Shown here one piece after another: positions 34,026-43,979 of a stretch of DNA of 64,000 bases. Position 1 is the first letter of the stretch. The number at the start of each line of letters is the position of its first letter. This DNA is from Dehalococcoidia bacterium (GTDB lineage: Bacteria; Chloroflexota; Dehalococcoidia; Tepidiformales; Tepidiformaceae). A program made the translations under genes and the position numbers. Under the pieces are notes generated by a model. It was not told the origin of the DNA. It ran no database searches and saw only the letters and a program-made list of their open reading frames with translations. The stretch lies in contig JAJEIT010000072.1 in the NCBI GenBank assembly GCA_022827945.1, forward strand, positions 1 to 64,000, read 5' to 3'.

Positions 34026-34061
34026 TTTCTGGGGAGGCTTGAGCTGGTGCCGGCCCAGAAA
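34026..34061 (-). terminator. Terminator after aapP
   Basis: TTTCTGGG and CCCAGAAA pair across a 20-base loop directly after the aapP stop codon, followed on the minus strand by TTTCC. It marks the end of the amino-acid transporter operon. Confidence 0.6.
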
Positions 34062-34838
<777 letters not shown>

Positions 34839-34856
34839 CGGGCTTCCCCCTCGATA

Positions 34857-36092
34857 CTAGCGCTCGCCGATGCCCAGCGAGCCTTCAACGCGCTGCGAGA
34901 TGCGCGACATGATGAACGCCACGACCCAGAAGATCACGGCAACGAACACGTACGCCTCGATCCGGTCGGGCGTGAACTCGAACTGGGCGATCGCCGAGTC
35001 GGCGTTCCCTTTCAGCTCCCGCAGCGGCAGGATGACCGTCACCAGCGTCGTGTCCTTCCAGATGGAGATGGCCTGCCCCACCATCGGCGGGATGGAGATA
35101 CGCAGCGCCTGCGGCATGACGATCAGCTGCATCGACTGGAACTGGTTCAGGCCCACGGCGTGCGCTGCTTCTGACTGACCGTGCGGGAGCGCCTGCAGCG
35201 CGCCGCGGATGTACTCGGCCATGTACGCCGCCGTGAATACCGCCAGCACCACCATCGCCCGCACGATCAGCTCGCCCCCGATCACGTCGTCGAGGATGAA
35301 CAGGGCCACGAAGAGCCAGCCCAGCAGCGGCGCCCCTCGCACCACCTCGATGTAGGTCGTGCAGGTCCACGAGATCGCCCGCATCCGCGACGCCCGCCCG
35401 AGCGCCAGCGGGATGGCGAGGATGAGGCCTCCCGCGATGCCCACCGGCGCCAGCACCAGGTTCAGCACGAACCCTTCGAGCTCCCGCGGGCGCGCCCCGC
35501 CGAAGGCCAGCAGCACGATCAACACGATCGGCAGCGCCGCGATCAGCAGCCCGGCCACGCTGCGCTGCTGCACCGTCCGCCCCGGACCCGCCTCCCGCGG
35601 CATCCGGATGGTGATCGCGTAGCCGGCGTACAGCAGTCCGACCGCGATCAGGTACCAGATCGTCGACCAGATAGCCGCGCCCCCGTGCGCCAGCAGCAGG
35701 ACCGCGAAGCCCGAGGCCAGGACGATGAAGAGATGGTCCCGCCGCCCCAGGCTCGCCCACGTGCCGTAGGTCAGCCCGATGAGCAGGAACACGAACATGA
35801 CGCTGAACCAGAGTCGCCACTCCTGGTCCATCGGGTAGCCGCCCGCGAACAGCAGCCAGCGGTTTTCCGTGATCACCCGCCAGTTCGCGTCGACGAACAC
35901 GAAATAGACGACGCCGTAGATGAGCAGCGCCAGGATCGCGGCCGTGATGATCGTCAGGAGCGTCCCGGCCCGCGAATTGAAGAGGTTGCGGCGCGCCCAC
36001 TCGCGGAAGCGCACGATCCGTGGCCGCCGGGCCCGCTCGCGGTGGGGCGGCAGCACGATGCGCTGTGGGTTCTGAGCCGGCATGTCGACCAT
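34857..36092 (-). CDS. aapM: General L-amino acid ABC transporter permease (AapM-like)
   Basis: A 411-residue permease with a long N-terminal cytoplasmic stretch and about eight membrane helices, longer than usual His/Glu-type permeases and typical of AapM. The ATPase-contact loop is ALPHGQSEAAHAVGLNQFQSM. It forms a heterodimeric channel with the AapQ-like subunit. 18 bases separate it from aapP. Confidence 0.9.
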   Translation of the reverse strand: MVDMPAQNPQRIVLPPHRERARRPRIVRFREWARRNLFNSRAGTLLTIITAAILALLIYGVVYFVFVDANWRVITENRWLLFAGGYPMDQEWRLWFSVMFVFLLIGLTYGTWASLGRRDHLFIVLASGFAVLLLAHGGAAIWSTIWYLIAVGLLYAGYAITIRMPREAGPGRTVQQRSVAGLLIAALPIVLIVLLAFGGARPRELEGFVLNLVLAPVGIAGGLILAIPLALGRASRMRAISWTCTTYIEVVRGAPLLGWLFVALFILDDVIGGELIVRAMVVLAVFTAAYMAEYIRGALQALPHGQSEAAHAVGLNQFQSMQLIVMPQALRISIPPMVGQAISIWKDTTLVTVILPLRELKGNADSAIAQFEFTPDRIEAYVFVAVIFWVVAFIMSRISQRVEGSLGIGER

Positions 36093-36105
36093 CAGCGCAC
36101 CCTCC

Positions 36106-37308
36106 CTAGATCCTCTGCGCCGTCACGCGCGCGTTGAAGAAGTTCATCACCACCGAGATCGCGAACGAGATCAGCATGTAGGTGACGATGATGACGAAGA
36201 ACATCTCGAGCGCGTGCCCGGCCTTGTTCTGCACGATGTTCGCGACCCGGAAGAGGTCGTCGTACAGCACCGCGTACGCCAGCGAGGAGTTCTTGTTGAT
36301 GTTGAGGTACTGGTTCGTGACCGACGGGATGATCTGCCGCAGCGCCTGCGGAAGGATCACCAGCGTCAGCCGCTGGTAGCCCGAGAGGCCGACTGCGTTC
36401 GCCGCTTCCGTCTGTCCCCTCGGCAGCGCCTGGATGCCGCCGCGCACGATCTCGGCGATGAAGGCGCTCGTGTACAGCGTGAGCCCCGCCACCAGCGCGG
36501 TGAACTCGGGCTCCATCACCATCCCTTCGATGTAGTGCGTGCCCACGATCATCGGCTCGTCCATGCTCACCGGCGCGCCCAGCGCGAAGAACGAAACCAC
36601 CGCTCCCAGCGCGAACACGCCCAGGGCCCACCGGTTGCCGTACTGTGGCTGGCCCGTCTCGCGCTCGCGCTCCTGGCGCTGCGCCCGCACACGCCCCGCC
36701 ACCACGGCCATCGCGATGAGCGCCGCTACCCACACGCCAACGAACCAGATCGGGGCGTTCCAGAAGCCCTCGTCCGGGACCGGCCAGGGCATCGCCATCC
36801 CGCGGTTCGAGATGAAGAAGAAGTCGCCCACGTTGACGACGTTCTCGATCAGCGGCGCCCCGATGAGGAGGATCGTGTAGACCAGCACCACCTGCACCAG
36901 CAGCGGCGTGTTGCGGAAAATCTCCACGTACAGCATGGCCATCTGCGCCACGAGCCAGTTCGAGGAGAGCCGGGCCACACCGACGAGCACGCCGATTACC
37001 GTCGAGAGCGCGATCGCCACCAGCACCGCCCGCAACGACGACCACACGCCGACCAGGTACATCGTGATGCGGGAGTTCGTGACCCCGTCGACGTCTACCA
37101 GCCACTGGTTGCCGACCTTGAAGGCAGCCGGTTCGTTCAGGAACCCGAAACCGAACTCGCGCAGGTCGAGCGACGTGTAGACGTAGCCGATCACCACCGC
37201 GGTGATGGCCACGTAGATGCCCTGCGTCAGCAGCCGGCGGACGCCCCGCCGGTAAAGGAGCGGGACCTCGGATGGTGGTGGTGGCGCGCTGCCCGTTGCT
37301 ACCGCCAT
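36106..37308 (-). CDS. aapQ: General L-amino acid ABC transporter permease (AapQ-like)
   Basis: A 400-residue permease with the Aap-type long periplasmic insertion between early helices (INGRGMAMP-like region) and the EAA loop ALPRGQTEAANAVGLSGYQR. It pairs with AapM. A 248-base spacer with a strong hairpin separates it from the binding-protein gene, whereas the gap to aapM is 13 bases. Confidence 0.9.
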   Translation of the reverse strand: MAVATGSAPPPPSEVPLLYRRGVRRLLTQGIYVAITAVVIGYVYTSLDLREFGFGFLNEPAAFKVGNQWLVDVDGVTNSRITMYLVGVWSSLRAVLVAIALSTVIGVLVGVARLSSNWLVAQMAMLYVEIFRNTPLLVQVVLVYTILLIGAPLIENVVNVGDFFFISNRGMAMPWPVPDEGFWNAPIWFVGVWVAALIAMAVVAGRVRAQRQERERETGQPQYGNRWALGVFALGAVVSFFALGAPVSMDEPMIVGTHYIEGMVMEPEFTALVAGLTLYTSAFIAEIVRGGIQALPRGQTEAANAVGLSGYQRLTLVILPQALRQIIPSVTNQYLNINKNSSLAYAVLYDDLFRVANIVQNKAGHALEMFFVIIVTYMLISFAISVVMNFFNARVTAQRI

Positions 37309-37480
37309 GGGCCTTCACCTGGCTGCGTGCCTTCGCCCGCGAGCGGTGCGGGGGCACGGACCGCCGGGATGCCTGGCGCCTGCTGGGTCATCGAAATCCC
37401 TTCCACCGGCGCGTCACCAGAACGCAATCGCAAGAATAACGGGATCGAAGGGAAAATGGGGACAAATGAATGGGGAAAGT

Positions 37481-37509
37481 GAAGGGGGCGCCCACCGGGC
37501 GCCCCCTTC
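37481..37509 (-). terminator. Intercistronic hairpin between aapJ and aapQ
   Basis: A perfect 13-bp stem GAAGGGGGCGCCC / GGGCGCCCCCTTC with an ACC loop, about 50 bases past the aapJ stop. Without a strong U-tract it may attenuate or protect the 3' end of aapJ mRNA, giving more binding protein than permease. Confidence 0.7.
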
Positions 37510-37556
37510 GTTGTGGTTGCCTCCGAGAGCCCCGGGAGGGCCCTCAGCCGGGTGGC

Positions 37557-38651
37557 CTAGCGGTACGGCAGTGCGTACTGGATGCCGCCCTGCCCGTCGG
37601 GGCAGCCGGAGTTGTTGATGACGAGGTCATTCAGCGTGCACGCGCGCGGGATGTTGTCCCCGATCGTGCGGTCGTAGATCTCGCCGTAGTTGCCCACGGC
37701 CGCGATCGCCCGCTGGATGAACTGCGGATCGACGCTGTCGAAGCCGAGGGCCGCCACTTCGCCGCCCTGGAACGGGACGCCGAGCAGGCGCGCGACCTCG
37801 GTGTTCGGCGGGTTCGCCGCCATCTGCGCCACGTTCGCCTGCGTGATCCCGATCTCCTCGGCCCTGATCAGGCCATGGACGACCCAGTTCACGACGTCCT
37901 TCCACTCACTGTCGTAGTCGCGCACGCCGGGAGCGAGCGGCTCCTTCGAGATGATCTGCGGAAGGATCTTGTAGTCCGCCGCGTCGTCGCGAACCGCGAT
38001 GCGGGAAGCGAGGTCCGAAGCGTCCGCCGTCAGCACGTCACAGCGCCCGGAGAAGAATGCATCCGCGACGTCCTGGCTCAGGCCGCCCTGCGGGTCGTAC
38101 TCAAGTCCGATGTCCGTGAAGTGGTCGGCGACGTTCTGCTCGGTGGTCGTGCCGGTCTGCACGCAGATGATCGCGTCGCCCATGTCCGAGGTCGAGTCGA
38201 TCCCCGAGTCGGTGCGAACGGCGAAGCCCTGGCCCGTGTAGAACGTGGTCTGGGCGAAGTCCACTGCCAGCTCGCGGTCGCGAGAGGCCGTGATCGTCGT
38301 CGTGCGGATGAGCACGTCGATCTCTTCCTCGGCCAACAGCTCGAAGCGCGTGGACGCGTCCGAAGCGTCGATGTACTCGACCTTCGTGTGGTCCTTCAGC
38401 ACCGCGGCGGCAAGCGCCTTGCAGAACTCGATGTCGAAGCCGACGACCGTGCCGTCAGCCTCGCGGAACCCGAAGAGCGGCTGCGTCTGCTTGACGCCGC
38501 ACTTGAGCTCCCCGCGGTCCTTGATTGTCTGGACCGTGTCGCCGCGGCCTTCGCCGCCGCCGTCCCCGTCGTCGTCGCCGCATGCCACGGCGACCAGAGC
38601 CACTATCGCTACCACCGCGGCAGCGAGGAGGCCAAAGCGCAATTTCTTCAT
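37557..38651 (-). CDS. aapJ: General L-amino acid-binding lipoprotein
   Basis: A 364-residue solute-binding lipoprotein: signal peptide with a VAVAC lipobox (Cys24), a short D/G linker, and an AapJ-like binding fold (LKCGVKQTQPLFGF, GFDIEFCKALAAAVL, VLIRTTTITASRDRELAVDF). Captures polar amino acids outside the membrane for the AapQMP transporter encoded downstream. GGGGGA precedes the ATG. Confidence 0.93.
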   Translation of the reverse strand: MKKLRFGLLAAAVVAIVALVAVACGDDDGDGGGEGRGDTVQTIKDRGELKCGVKQTQPLFGFREADGTVVGFDIEFCKALAAAVLKDHTKVEYIDASDASTRFELLAEEEIDVLIRTTTITASRDRELAVDFAQTTFYTGQGFAVRTDSGIDSTSDMGDAIICVQTGTTTEQNVADHFTDIGLEYDPQGGLSQDVADAFFSGRCDVLTADASDLASRIAVRDDAADYKILPQIISKEPLAPGVRDYDSEWKDVVNWVVHGLIRAEEIGITQANVAQMAANPPNTEVARLLGVPFQGGEVAALGFDSVDPQFIQRAIAAVGNYGEIYDRTIGDNIPRACTLNDLVINNSGCPDGQGGIQYALPYR

Positions 38652-38746
38652 GAGTCCCCCTTCGATTTCGTGAGCGTATGGCGCGCCGAGTCTACGCGCC
38701 CGTTCAAGTTCCGGCCAGTTCCCTTTACCCGTTCGTGTCGGTTCGC

Positions 38747-39727
38747 TTACCCGGAAGCGGTGCGCAGCGCCTCCGCCGTGCGCCGCGTGAACCCGAGGAA
38801 GCCGCCCGTCCCGATCGCCACCATGTTCAGGCCGTAGTTGCGCCCTTCGTTGAACACCTTCAGCGTCGCGATGTTCGCGCAGGCCGCCTTGAAGTAGTTG
38901 AAAATCTCCCAGTAGAGCAGCTCGTCACCGCCGATCTCGAACTCCTCCACCTCCCGCAGCAGGTCGAGGATCGGCTCCGGCGGCCCGAACATCCGACCCT
39001 TGATGTAGGCGAAAAACGCCACGTCTTCCATCGGGTCGCCCAGGTTCGACCACTCCCAGTCGACGTGGGCCATGATCTTCCCTTCGTGCAGGATGAAGTT
39101 CCCGGCGCTCAGGTCGCCGTGGTTGAGGCGCACCGGTCGCTTCGGCTCCGGGATGTTGCGGCGCAGCCACGCGATCGCCTCTTCCAGCAGCGGCTCCCGC
39201 ACGTAGCGGTAGCGCTCGTAGCGATCCGTCCACAGATCGAGCTGCTCCAGCGTGCTCTGGCGGGTGTCCTTCGGGATGCCGAGCTCGTGCAGGCCAAGTT
39301 CCTCGCACGAGTGGCGGTGCATCTCCCCGATCGACTTGATGTAGGTGCGCAGGATCGTCTGCGCCTTTTCGGGCTCCGCCAGGTAGCCGAAGCCCCCGTC
39401 CCCCTCCACCCGCTCCGTGACCATGAAGGGGTAGCCGAACCACTGCGGATCCTCCACCAGCCAGCGTGGTTTCGGCACCGGCACCGGCCCCCCGTGCAGC
39501 GCCTGCAGCAGCTTGAACTCCGGCTCGCTGGAGGTGCCCAGCACGCCCCCCTGCTCGATGCGGAAGACGAGCTCGGCCTCGTCCGGCTGGTCCGTCTTCA
39601 CCACCAGCGTCTCCCGCGACTGCCCCGAGGCGAGGCGTTTCAACTCCACCACCTGCACCGGCTTGCCGAGCGCATGGGAGAGGAAGGCGGCCGCGTCGTC
39701 CTTGCGAACCTCCGGCTGGTACGGCAT
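38747..39727 (-). CDS. APH-fold phosphotransferase
   Basis: A 326-residue kinase-like protein with the catalytic loop NHGDLSAGNF and the metal-binding HVDWEWSNLGDPMEDVAFF. Related to the ACAD-type kinase at 21.5 kb but distinct. It follows a small helical-protein gene by three bases, a pairing that suggests a shared pathway. Substrate unknown; antibiotic resistance is unlikely from the context. Confidence 0.82.
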   Translation of the reverse strand: MPYQPEVRKDDAAAFLSHALGKPVQVVELKRLASGQSRETLVVKTDQPDEAELVFRIEQGGVLGTSSEPEFKLLQALHGGPVPVPKPRWLVEDPQWFGYPFMVTERVEGDGGFGYLAEPEKAQTILRTYIKSIGEMHRHSCEELGLHELGIPKDTRQSTLEQLDLWTDRYERYRYVREPLLEEAIAWLRRNIPEPKRPVRLNHGDLSAGNFILHEGKIMAHVDWEWSNLGDPMEDVAFFAYIKGRMFGPPEPILDLLREVEEFEIGGDELLYWEIFNYFKAACANIATLKVFNEGRNYGLNMVAIGTGGFLGFTRRTAEALRTASG

Positions 39728-39730
39728 CGC

Positions 39731-40198
39731 CTACCTCCGCTGCCTTCCCGGGTAGCTGAACCCGATCGGCTGCCAGAACTCCGCCTGCCGCGTGGCGATC
39801 TCCATCAGGTCGTCCGTGATCCCGAGGCGGTCCGCGGGGAGGTCGTGGAAGCCGTACTCCCCCTGCTCGTAGGCCGCGTGGATCGCGTCGGTGATCGCCT
39901 GGCGCAGGGCCTCGTTGTGCTCGCGCAGCCCCTCCAGCCCCTCATCCGCCGGCCGCGCCGGCGCCGCCACCGCGTCCTCCCCGAGGGCGGCGTTCGCCTT
40001 CGCGAGCACGCCCTCGAGCCTGGCGTTCTCGCCTGCCAGGAAATCCGGCTCGCGCTCCGTTCGGCCCTCCAGGTGCTGCAGCATGAGCGCCATCTGCGTG
40101 CCCATCGCCTGCGCCCAGTCGGATTGCAGCTCCGGGATGAGCACGTCTTCGAGCACGTTACGCATGCCCACGATCAGCTCGTCGCTCGTCGGTCGCAC
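39731..40198 (-). CDS. Helical protein paired with a phosphotransferase
   Basis: A 155-residue mostly helical protein, starting with GTG after GGAGGGAAG. It is three bases upstream of the phosphotransferase gene. No recognised domain; MRNVLEDVLIPELQSDWAQAMG suggests an amphipathic helix bundle. It could be a partner subunit of the kinase. Confidence 0.7.
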   Translation of the reverse strand: MRPTSDELIVGMRNVLEDVLIPELQSDWAQAMGTQMALMLQHLEGRTEREPDFLAGENARLEGVLAKANAALGEDAVAAPARPADEGLEGLREHNEALRQAITDAIHAAYEQGEYGFHDLPADRLGITDDLMEIATRQAEFWQPIGFSYPGRQRR

Positions 40199-40376
40199 GC
40201 TTGCTTCCCTCCACGCGCCGGGGGCTCGGCCCGCCCCTGCGGCAGGCCCCGGATAATACCCGCGCCTCCCCCCAGCCGCTCCCTTCCCCCCCGGTTAGTT
40301 GATAAGGACAGGTGACGAAAGCGCTTATGCGCTATAGTCTTTCATCAGTTTCGACTGTTCAGGAGGGCAGATTGCC

Positions 40377-40664
40377 ATGAACAAGACCGAGATGGTGGCC
40401 GCACTGGCCAGGAAGACCGAGATCACGCAGTCCAAGGCTGCTGAGGTCGTCGACGCGATCTTCAGCACCGTTCCCGGGCAGGGCCTCATCGCAGGCGAGC
40501 TCCAGGGGGGCGGCGAGGTCTCCATCGGCGGCTTTGGGAAGTTCGAGACGCGTGAGCGGGGCGCCCGCATGGGCCGCAATCCCGCCACCGGCGCGACCAT
40601 CCAGATCGCCGCCAAGCGCGCCCCCGCCTTCAAGGCCGCCAAGAACCTGAAGGACTCCATCTAG
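40377..40664 (+). CDS. HU-family DNA-binding protein
   Basis: A 95-residue nucleoid protein: MNKTEMVAALARKTEITQSKAAEVVDAIF, then GFGKFETRERGARMGRNPATGATIQIAAKRAPAFK, the HU beta-arm and C-terminal signature. It bends DNA as a homodimer. AGGAGG sits 12 bases before the ATG and a TATAGT -10 box lies at 40333-40338. Three residues of the typical arm region (GQGLIAGELQGGG) are longer than usual, giving a slightly extended linker. Confidence 0.93.
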   Translation: MNKTEMVAALARKTEITQSKAAEVVDAIFSTVPGQGLIAGELQGGGEVSIGGFGKFETRERGARMGRNPATGATIQIAAKRAPAFKAAKNLKDSI

Positions 40665-40785
40665 GGGCAGTCCAGCGGGTGGGGCGGCGCCGCTCGATAC
40701 CAGGAGCCGCCTCACCCATCCGGTCTCACTTCCGCTGAGACCGGCCGCCACTCCCACAACCGCGGTCGGCGGTACGATCGTGCCC

Positions 40786-41163
40786 ATGACGAGGGTCACG
40801 GCTCCCCGCGGCGCACGGCGCGTGCTTCTCGGCCCGCTCTGGCAGTGGGCCGTCATCATCGCCGTCATCGTGCCGCTGGCGGTCGCGTTCGCCGCCTGGG
40901 GCGGCGCCTTCAACGCCACCGCCGAGAACGTCGCCCGGCACGCCCTGCGCGCCTGGTCGATCGTGCTCTTCAGCGCCTCCATAGCCTGGCTGGCGCTCGT
41001 GCTCCCCGGAGTGGTGCTCAGCACCATCGCCGCGCGCCGCCGCGGGACTCCCGGCCTCGTGGGGCAGGGCGCCTCCCTCTTCTGGGTCGGCGTCTCCCTT
41101 GTCGTGATTGCGCTGGCGGGCTCGATCGCGGTCTGGCTCGGGCTGGGCGGCTGGCCCCGCTAG
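40786..41163 (+). CDS. Small membrane protein, about three transmembrane helices
   Basis: A 125-residue hydrophobic protein with helices near residues 15-40, 55-85 and 95-120 (WAVIIAVIVPLAVAFAAW, IVLFSASIAWLALVLPGVVL, LFWVGVSLVVIALAGSIAVW). TACGAT seven bases before the ATG and no Shine-Dalgarno site suggest a leaderless message. Overlaps the convergent MmcQ-like gene by four bases. Function unknown. Confidence 0.65.
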   Translation: MTRVTAPRGARRVLLGPLWQWAVIIAVIVPLAVAFAAWGGAFNATAENVARHALRAWSIVLFSASIAWLALVLPGVVLSTIAARRRGTPGLVGQGASLFWVGVSLVVIALAGSIAVWLGLGGWPR

Positions 41164-41534
41164 GACCGGTCCGAGTCGAACGCGGCCACCAACCGCTTCG
41201 GCGCGATCAGCCGCCAGGAGTCCTCCACCAGCTCCACCACCTCGTCCCAGTCCACCTCCCCGTCGACCCGCAGCCCCACCCATCCCCGCGGCCCCACGTA
41301 GGCCGGCACGAAGAAGCGTTCCGGGGCCGCCTCCACCAGCAGATCCCGCACGCCCTCCTCGGGCTTCAGCCACAGCGCGACGCGCCCGTCCCCGTGGTGG
41401 TTGTCGGCGAAATGCGCGAACAGCTTCCCCCGCACCCGGAACGTGGGCATCCCCCACGCCTCTTTCTCCTCCGCTTCCGGCAGCGCGAGGCAGATCGCCC
41501 GCACCTGCTCCAGCGTCTCCGCCGGCTCCGCCAT
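41160..41534 (-). CDS. MmcQ/YjbR-family protein
   Basis: A 124-residue protein of the MmcQ/YjbR (DUF) family: LALPEAEEKEAWGMPTFRVRGKLFAHF, then LWLKPEEGVRDLLV and RGWVGLRVDG, VDWDEVVELVEDSWRLIAPKRL. DNA-binding-like double-wing fold; function unproven. Two bases after the MaoC-like gene, so co-transcribed. Confidence 0.85.
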   Translation of the reverse strand: MAEPAETLEQVRAICLALPEAEEKEAWGMPTFRVRGKLFAHFADNHHGDGRVALWLKPEEGVRDLLVEAAPERFFVPAYVGPRGWVGLRVDGEVDWDEVVELVEDSWRLIAPKRLVAAFDSDRS

Positions 41535-41536
41535 CC

Positions 41537-41953
41537 CTACGGGTCGAACTCCACCTGCACGTTGCCCCGCACGGAAGGCTGCCCGTCCTCCATGAGCGTG
41601 ACCACTTCCAGGTCCACGAGCTTCCGCCCGTCCTCCTCCCGCTTGTCCACCACCCGTCCCGCGACCATGAGCGGGTTCCCCGCGAAATCGGGCCGCCGGT
41701 ACGCGACGCGGACGCTCCGCACCGTTGCCCCCTGCCCCGCCCAGTCGCTGGCGTAGCTCGTGATCCACGCCAGCTTCATCAGCCCCGGCACCACCGCCCC
41801 GCGAAACCCCTCGCGCTGCGCCGTCGCCGAGTCGCTGAAGCGGCTCTTCGTCGCCGGATCCTGGCCCATGAAGCGAAGTGCGTCGTCCTCGGTCGGCGTG
41901 CGATCCAGCGGCTCCAGCTCGTCGTCGATGTTCACCTCTTCGAAGCTGGCCAT
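41537..41953 (-). CDS. MaoC-like hotdog-fold dehydratase
   Basis: A 138-residue protein with the MaoC/hotdog layout: DALRFMGQDPATKSRFSDSATAQREGFRGAVVPGLMKLAWITSY carries the hydratase-like helix (expected D...H replaced partly), followed by beta strands RVAYRRPDFAGNPLMVAGRV. GAGGAGGA precedes the ATG. Probable enoyl-CoA hydratase-like enzyme or a thioester-binding protein. Confidence 0.75.
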   Translation of the reverse strand: MASFEEVNIDDELEPLDRTPTEDDALRFMGQDPATKSRFSDSATAQREGFRGAVVPGLMKLAWITSYASDWAGQGATVRSVRVAYRRPDFAGNPLMVAGRVVDKREEDGRKLVDLEVVTLMEDGQPSVRGNVQVEFDP

Positions 41954-42089
41954 TGCGTCCTCCTCGCGCTCACGGTGACGATGATACGGACGCGCGCAAC
42001 CCCGCACCGCCCCGGATCACGTTGACCGTTGTCGCGGGCCGCTGTCACGCTGGATGCCCGTCCCCGCTCACCCTCCTCCCGGAGGCCCG

Positions 42090-42521
42090 ATGGAAAGCGC
42101 CGAACCGTTTCGCCTGCTGGTGATCTGCACCGGAAACCGCGCCCGCTCCCAGATGGCGCACGGCTGGCTGCAGTCCCTCGGCGGGGACCGCATCGCGGTG
42201 TCGAGCGCCGGCATCCAACCCAAGACCGTGCACCCGATCGCCATCCGCGTCATGGCCGAGGTCGGGATCGACATCTCCGGGCACACCTCCGACCACGTCG
42301 ACCGCTACCTCGAGGCTGACTTCGACCTCGTGCTGACCGTCTGCGACGCCGCCCGTGAGGCCTGTCCCGTCTTCCCCGGCGCGAAACGGACGCTCCATCG
42401 GGCGTTCGAGGACCCCGACTACCCCTGGATGACCGACGAGGAGATGACCGACGTGTTCCGCGGTATCCGCGACGCGATCGGCACGTTCAGCCGCGAGCTG
42501 CTGGCGTCGGAGCTGGCGTAG
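42090..42521 (+). CDS. arsC: Arsenate reductase (thioredoxin-coupled, LMW-PTP fold)
   Basis: A 143-residue ArsC of the low-molecular-weight phosphatase fold. The P-loop is CTGNRARS (Cys13, CX5R), and the relay cysteines are Cys85 and Cys92 in TVCDAAREACPVFPG, the arrangement of thioredoxin-dependent arsenate reductases. It reduces arsenate to arsenite; a thioredoxin would regenerate it. GGAGG lies four bases before the ATG. No ars regulator or efflux gene is adjacent. Confidence 0.88.
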   Translation: MESAEPFRLLVICTGNRARSQMAHGWLQSLGGDRIAVSSAGIQPKTVHPIAIRVMAEVGIDISGHTSDHVDRYLEADFDLVLTVCDAAREACPVFPGAKRTLHRAFEDPDYPWMTDEEMTDVFRGIRDAIGTFSRELLASELA

Positions 42522-42623
42522 CCGGCGACGGCAAGCCCGCATCCCGTTGACCGCCCGCCCGCCCCTCTGCGACCCTACTCGCGCATGGCCCGAATTTCCC
42601 GGCGTCGTGTCCCGGAGGACTCC

Positions 42624-43979
42624 ATGGAAGACGCCCTTATCGAGCAGCTGAAGAGCGAGATTCGCTACGAGTTCTCCCGCGAGGGTCCCCCCGAGGGTTT
42701 CCCGAAATTCCCCGACATCCCCGGCGGCCGCTACACCGACCCCGAGTTCTTCGAGCTTGAGCAGCAGCGCCTCTGGCCCCGAACCTGGCTGTTCGCGGGG
42801 CGGCAGGAAGATCTGCCCGAGGTCGGCAGCTACTGGCTCTTCGAGTCGCTGCGCGACACGCCCGTCGTCCTCGTCCGCGATGCCGGCATGCGCATCCGCG
42901 CCTTCCGCAACGAGAGCCCGAACAACGCCCCGCTCGTGCCCTGGCACGACGACAGCGCCCTCAGGACCGAGGTCGAGTTCGACGCTCCCGGCAAGCTCTT
43001 CCGCCAGCAGCACTTCCCCCGCCGCACCCTCCCCGACGGCGTCCTCCGCTGCCAGCGCCGCGGCTGGGCCTACGACACGAACGGCCAGCTCGTCGACGTG
43101 CCCTTCGGCGAGCAGCTCGACGCCATCCCCTACGAAGACCGCAGCCTCACCGAGTACCGCTGCGAGGTCTGGGACGGCTGGGTCTTCGTGAACCAGGATC
43201 CCGACGCCATGCCCCTCATCGAGTGGCTCGGCCCCATCGCCCGCCAGATGGCCCAGTTCCAGGGCGAGAACCTGCGCCTCTTCGAGAAGGACTCGCTCGT
43301 CATCAGCTGCAACTGGAAGGTCACCGTCGAGGCCTTCCAGGAGGTCTACCACTTCAAGCACATCCACCAGAAGGAAGGCGTCACCATGCTCGACCAGCGG
43401 GGCGCCACCATGGGGGTCTTCCCCCACGGGCACTCGCGCATGATCACGCCCATCACCAAGCGCGCCGCCGCCGCGTCCGGGATGGAGGACGCCCTCGACT
43501 GGAAGCCCGGCGGAGGCATGATGCGCGGCTTCGGCGACATGGGGCCGATCCGCGAGATCGACACCGTCGTCCCCATGGTCAGCTGCACCAGCACCGCCTT
43601 CAGCATCTTCCCTAACCTCATCACCCCCGTGGGCAGCACCGGCATGCCCTTCCTCCTCTGCTGGCCGATCGACATCGGTCACACGCTCTTCGAATGGGTC
43701 ACCTTCATGAACGACTGGGGCGACGACGACGATCCCGCCATCGTCCAGATGCGCGCCGACCGCCTCCACCAGCGCACCGTCGTGATGGAGGAGGACACCC
43801 GCAACATGACGCCCATGCAGAAGTCGCTCGACTCCCCCGGCCTCATCGGCATCCCCGTCAGCTACCAGGAGCGCCGCATCTGGCACTGCGCCGAGACGCT
43901 CGACCGCGTCATCGGCCCCGAGCGTCTCCCCGAGCACCTGCGCGTGCCCCAGCTCCTCGAGCCCTACCTCGAGCGCTAG
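42624..43979 (+). CDS. Aromatic-ring-hydroxylating oxygenase alpha-like protein with degenerate Rieske site
   Basis: A 451-residue protein aligned end to end with Rieske non-heme iron oxygenase alpha subunits: YTDPEFFELEQQRLWPRTWLF at the start and CNWKVTVEAFQEVYHFKHIH, the mononuclear iron motif, near residue 245. The first Rieske CxH block is absent (NESPNNAPLV at its place), and the second reads CQRRGWAYD instead of CxxHGW, so three of four cluster ligands are missing. It should not bind a 2Fe-2S cluster. The start is the ATG with GGAGGA five bases upstream. Function uncertain. Confidence 0.75.
   Translation: MEDALIEQLKSEIRYEFSREGPPEGFPKFPDIPGGRYTDPEFFELEQQRLWPRTWLFAGRQEDLPEVGSYWLFESLRDTPVVLVRDAGMRIRAFRNESPNNAPLVPWHDDSALRTEVEFDAPGKLFRQQHFPRRTLPDGVLRCQRRGWAYDTNGQLVDVPFGEQLDAIPYEDRSLTEYRCEVWDGWVFVNQDPDAMPLIEWLGPIARQMAQFQGENLRLFEKDSLVISCNWKVTVEAFQEVYHFKHIHQKEGVTMLDQRGATMGVFPHGHSRMITPITKRAAAASGMEDALDWKPGGGMMRGFGDMGPIREIDTVVPMVSCTSTAFSIFPNLITPVGSTGMPFLLCWPIDIGHTLFEWVTFMNDWGDDDDPAIVQMRADRLHQRTVVMEEDTRNMTPMQKSLDSPGLIGIPVSYQERRIWHCAETLDRVIGPERLPEHLRVPQLLEPYLER

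Noticed and set aside
38747-39727. Aminoglycoside-resistance assignment for the two APH-fold genes
   Set aside because: Their context (acyl-CoA dehydrogenase, helical partner gene) and sequence type point to metabolic kinases.
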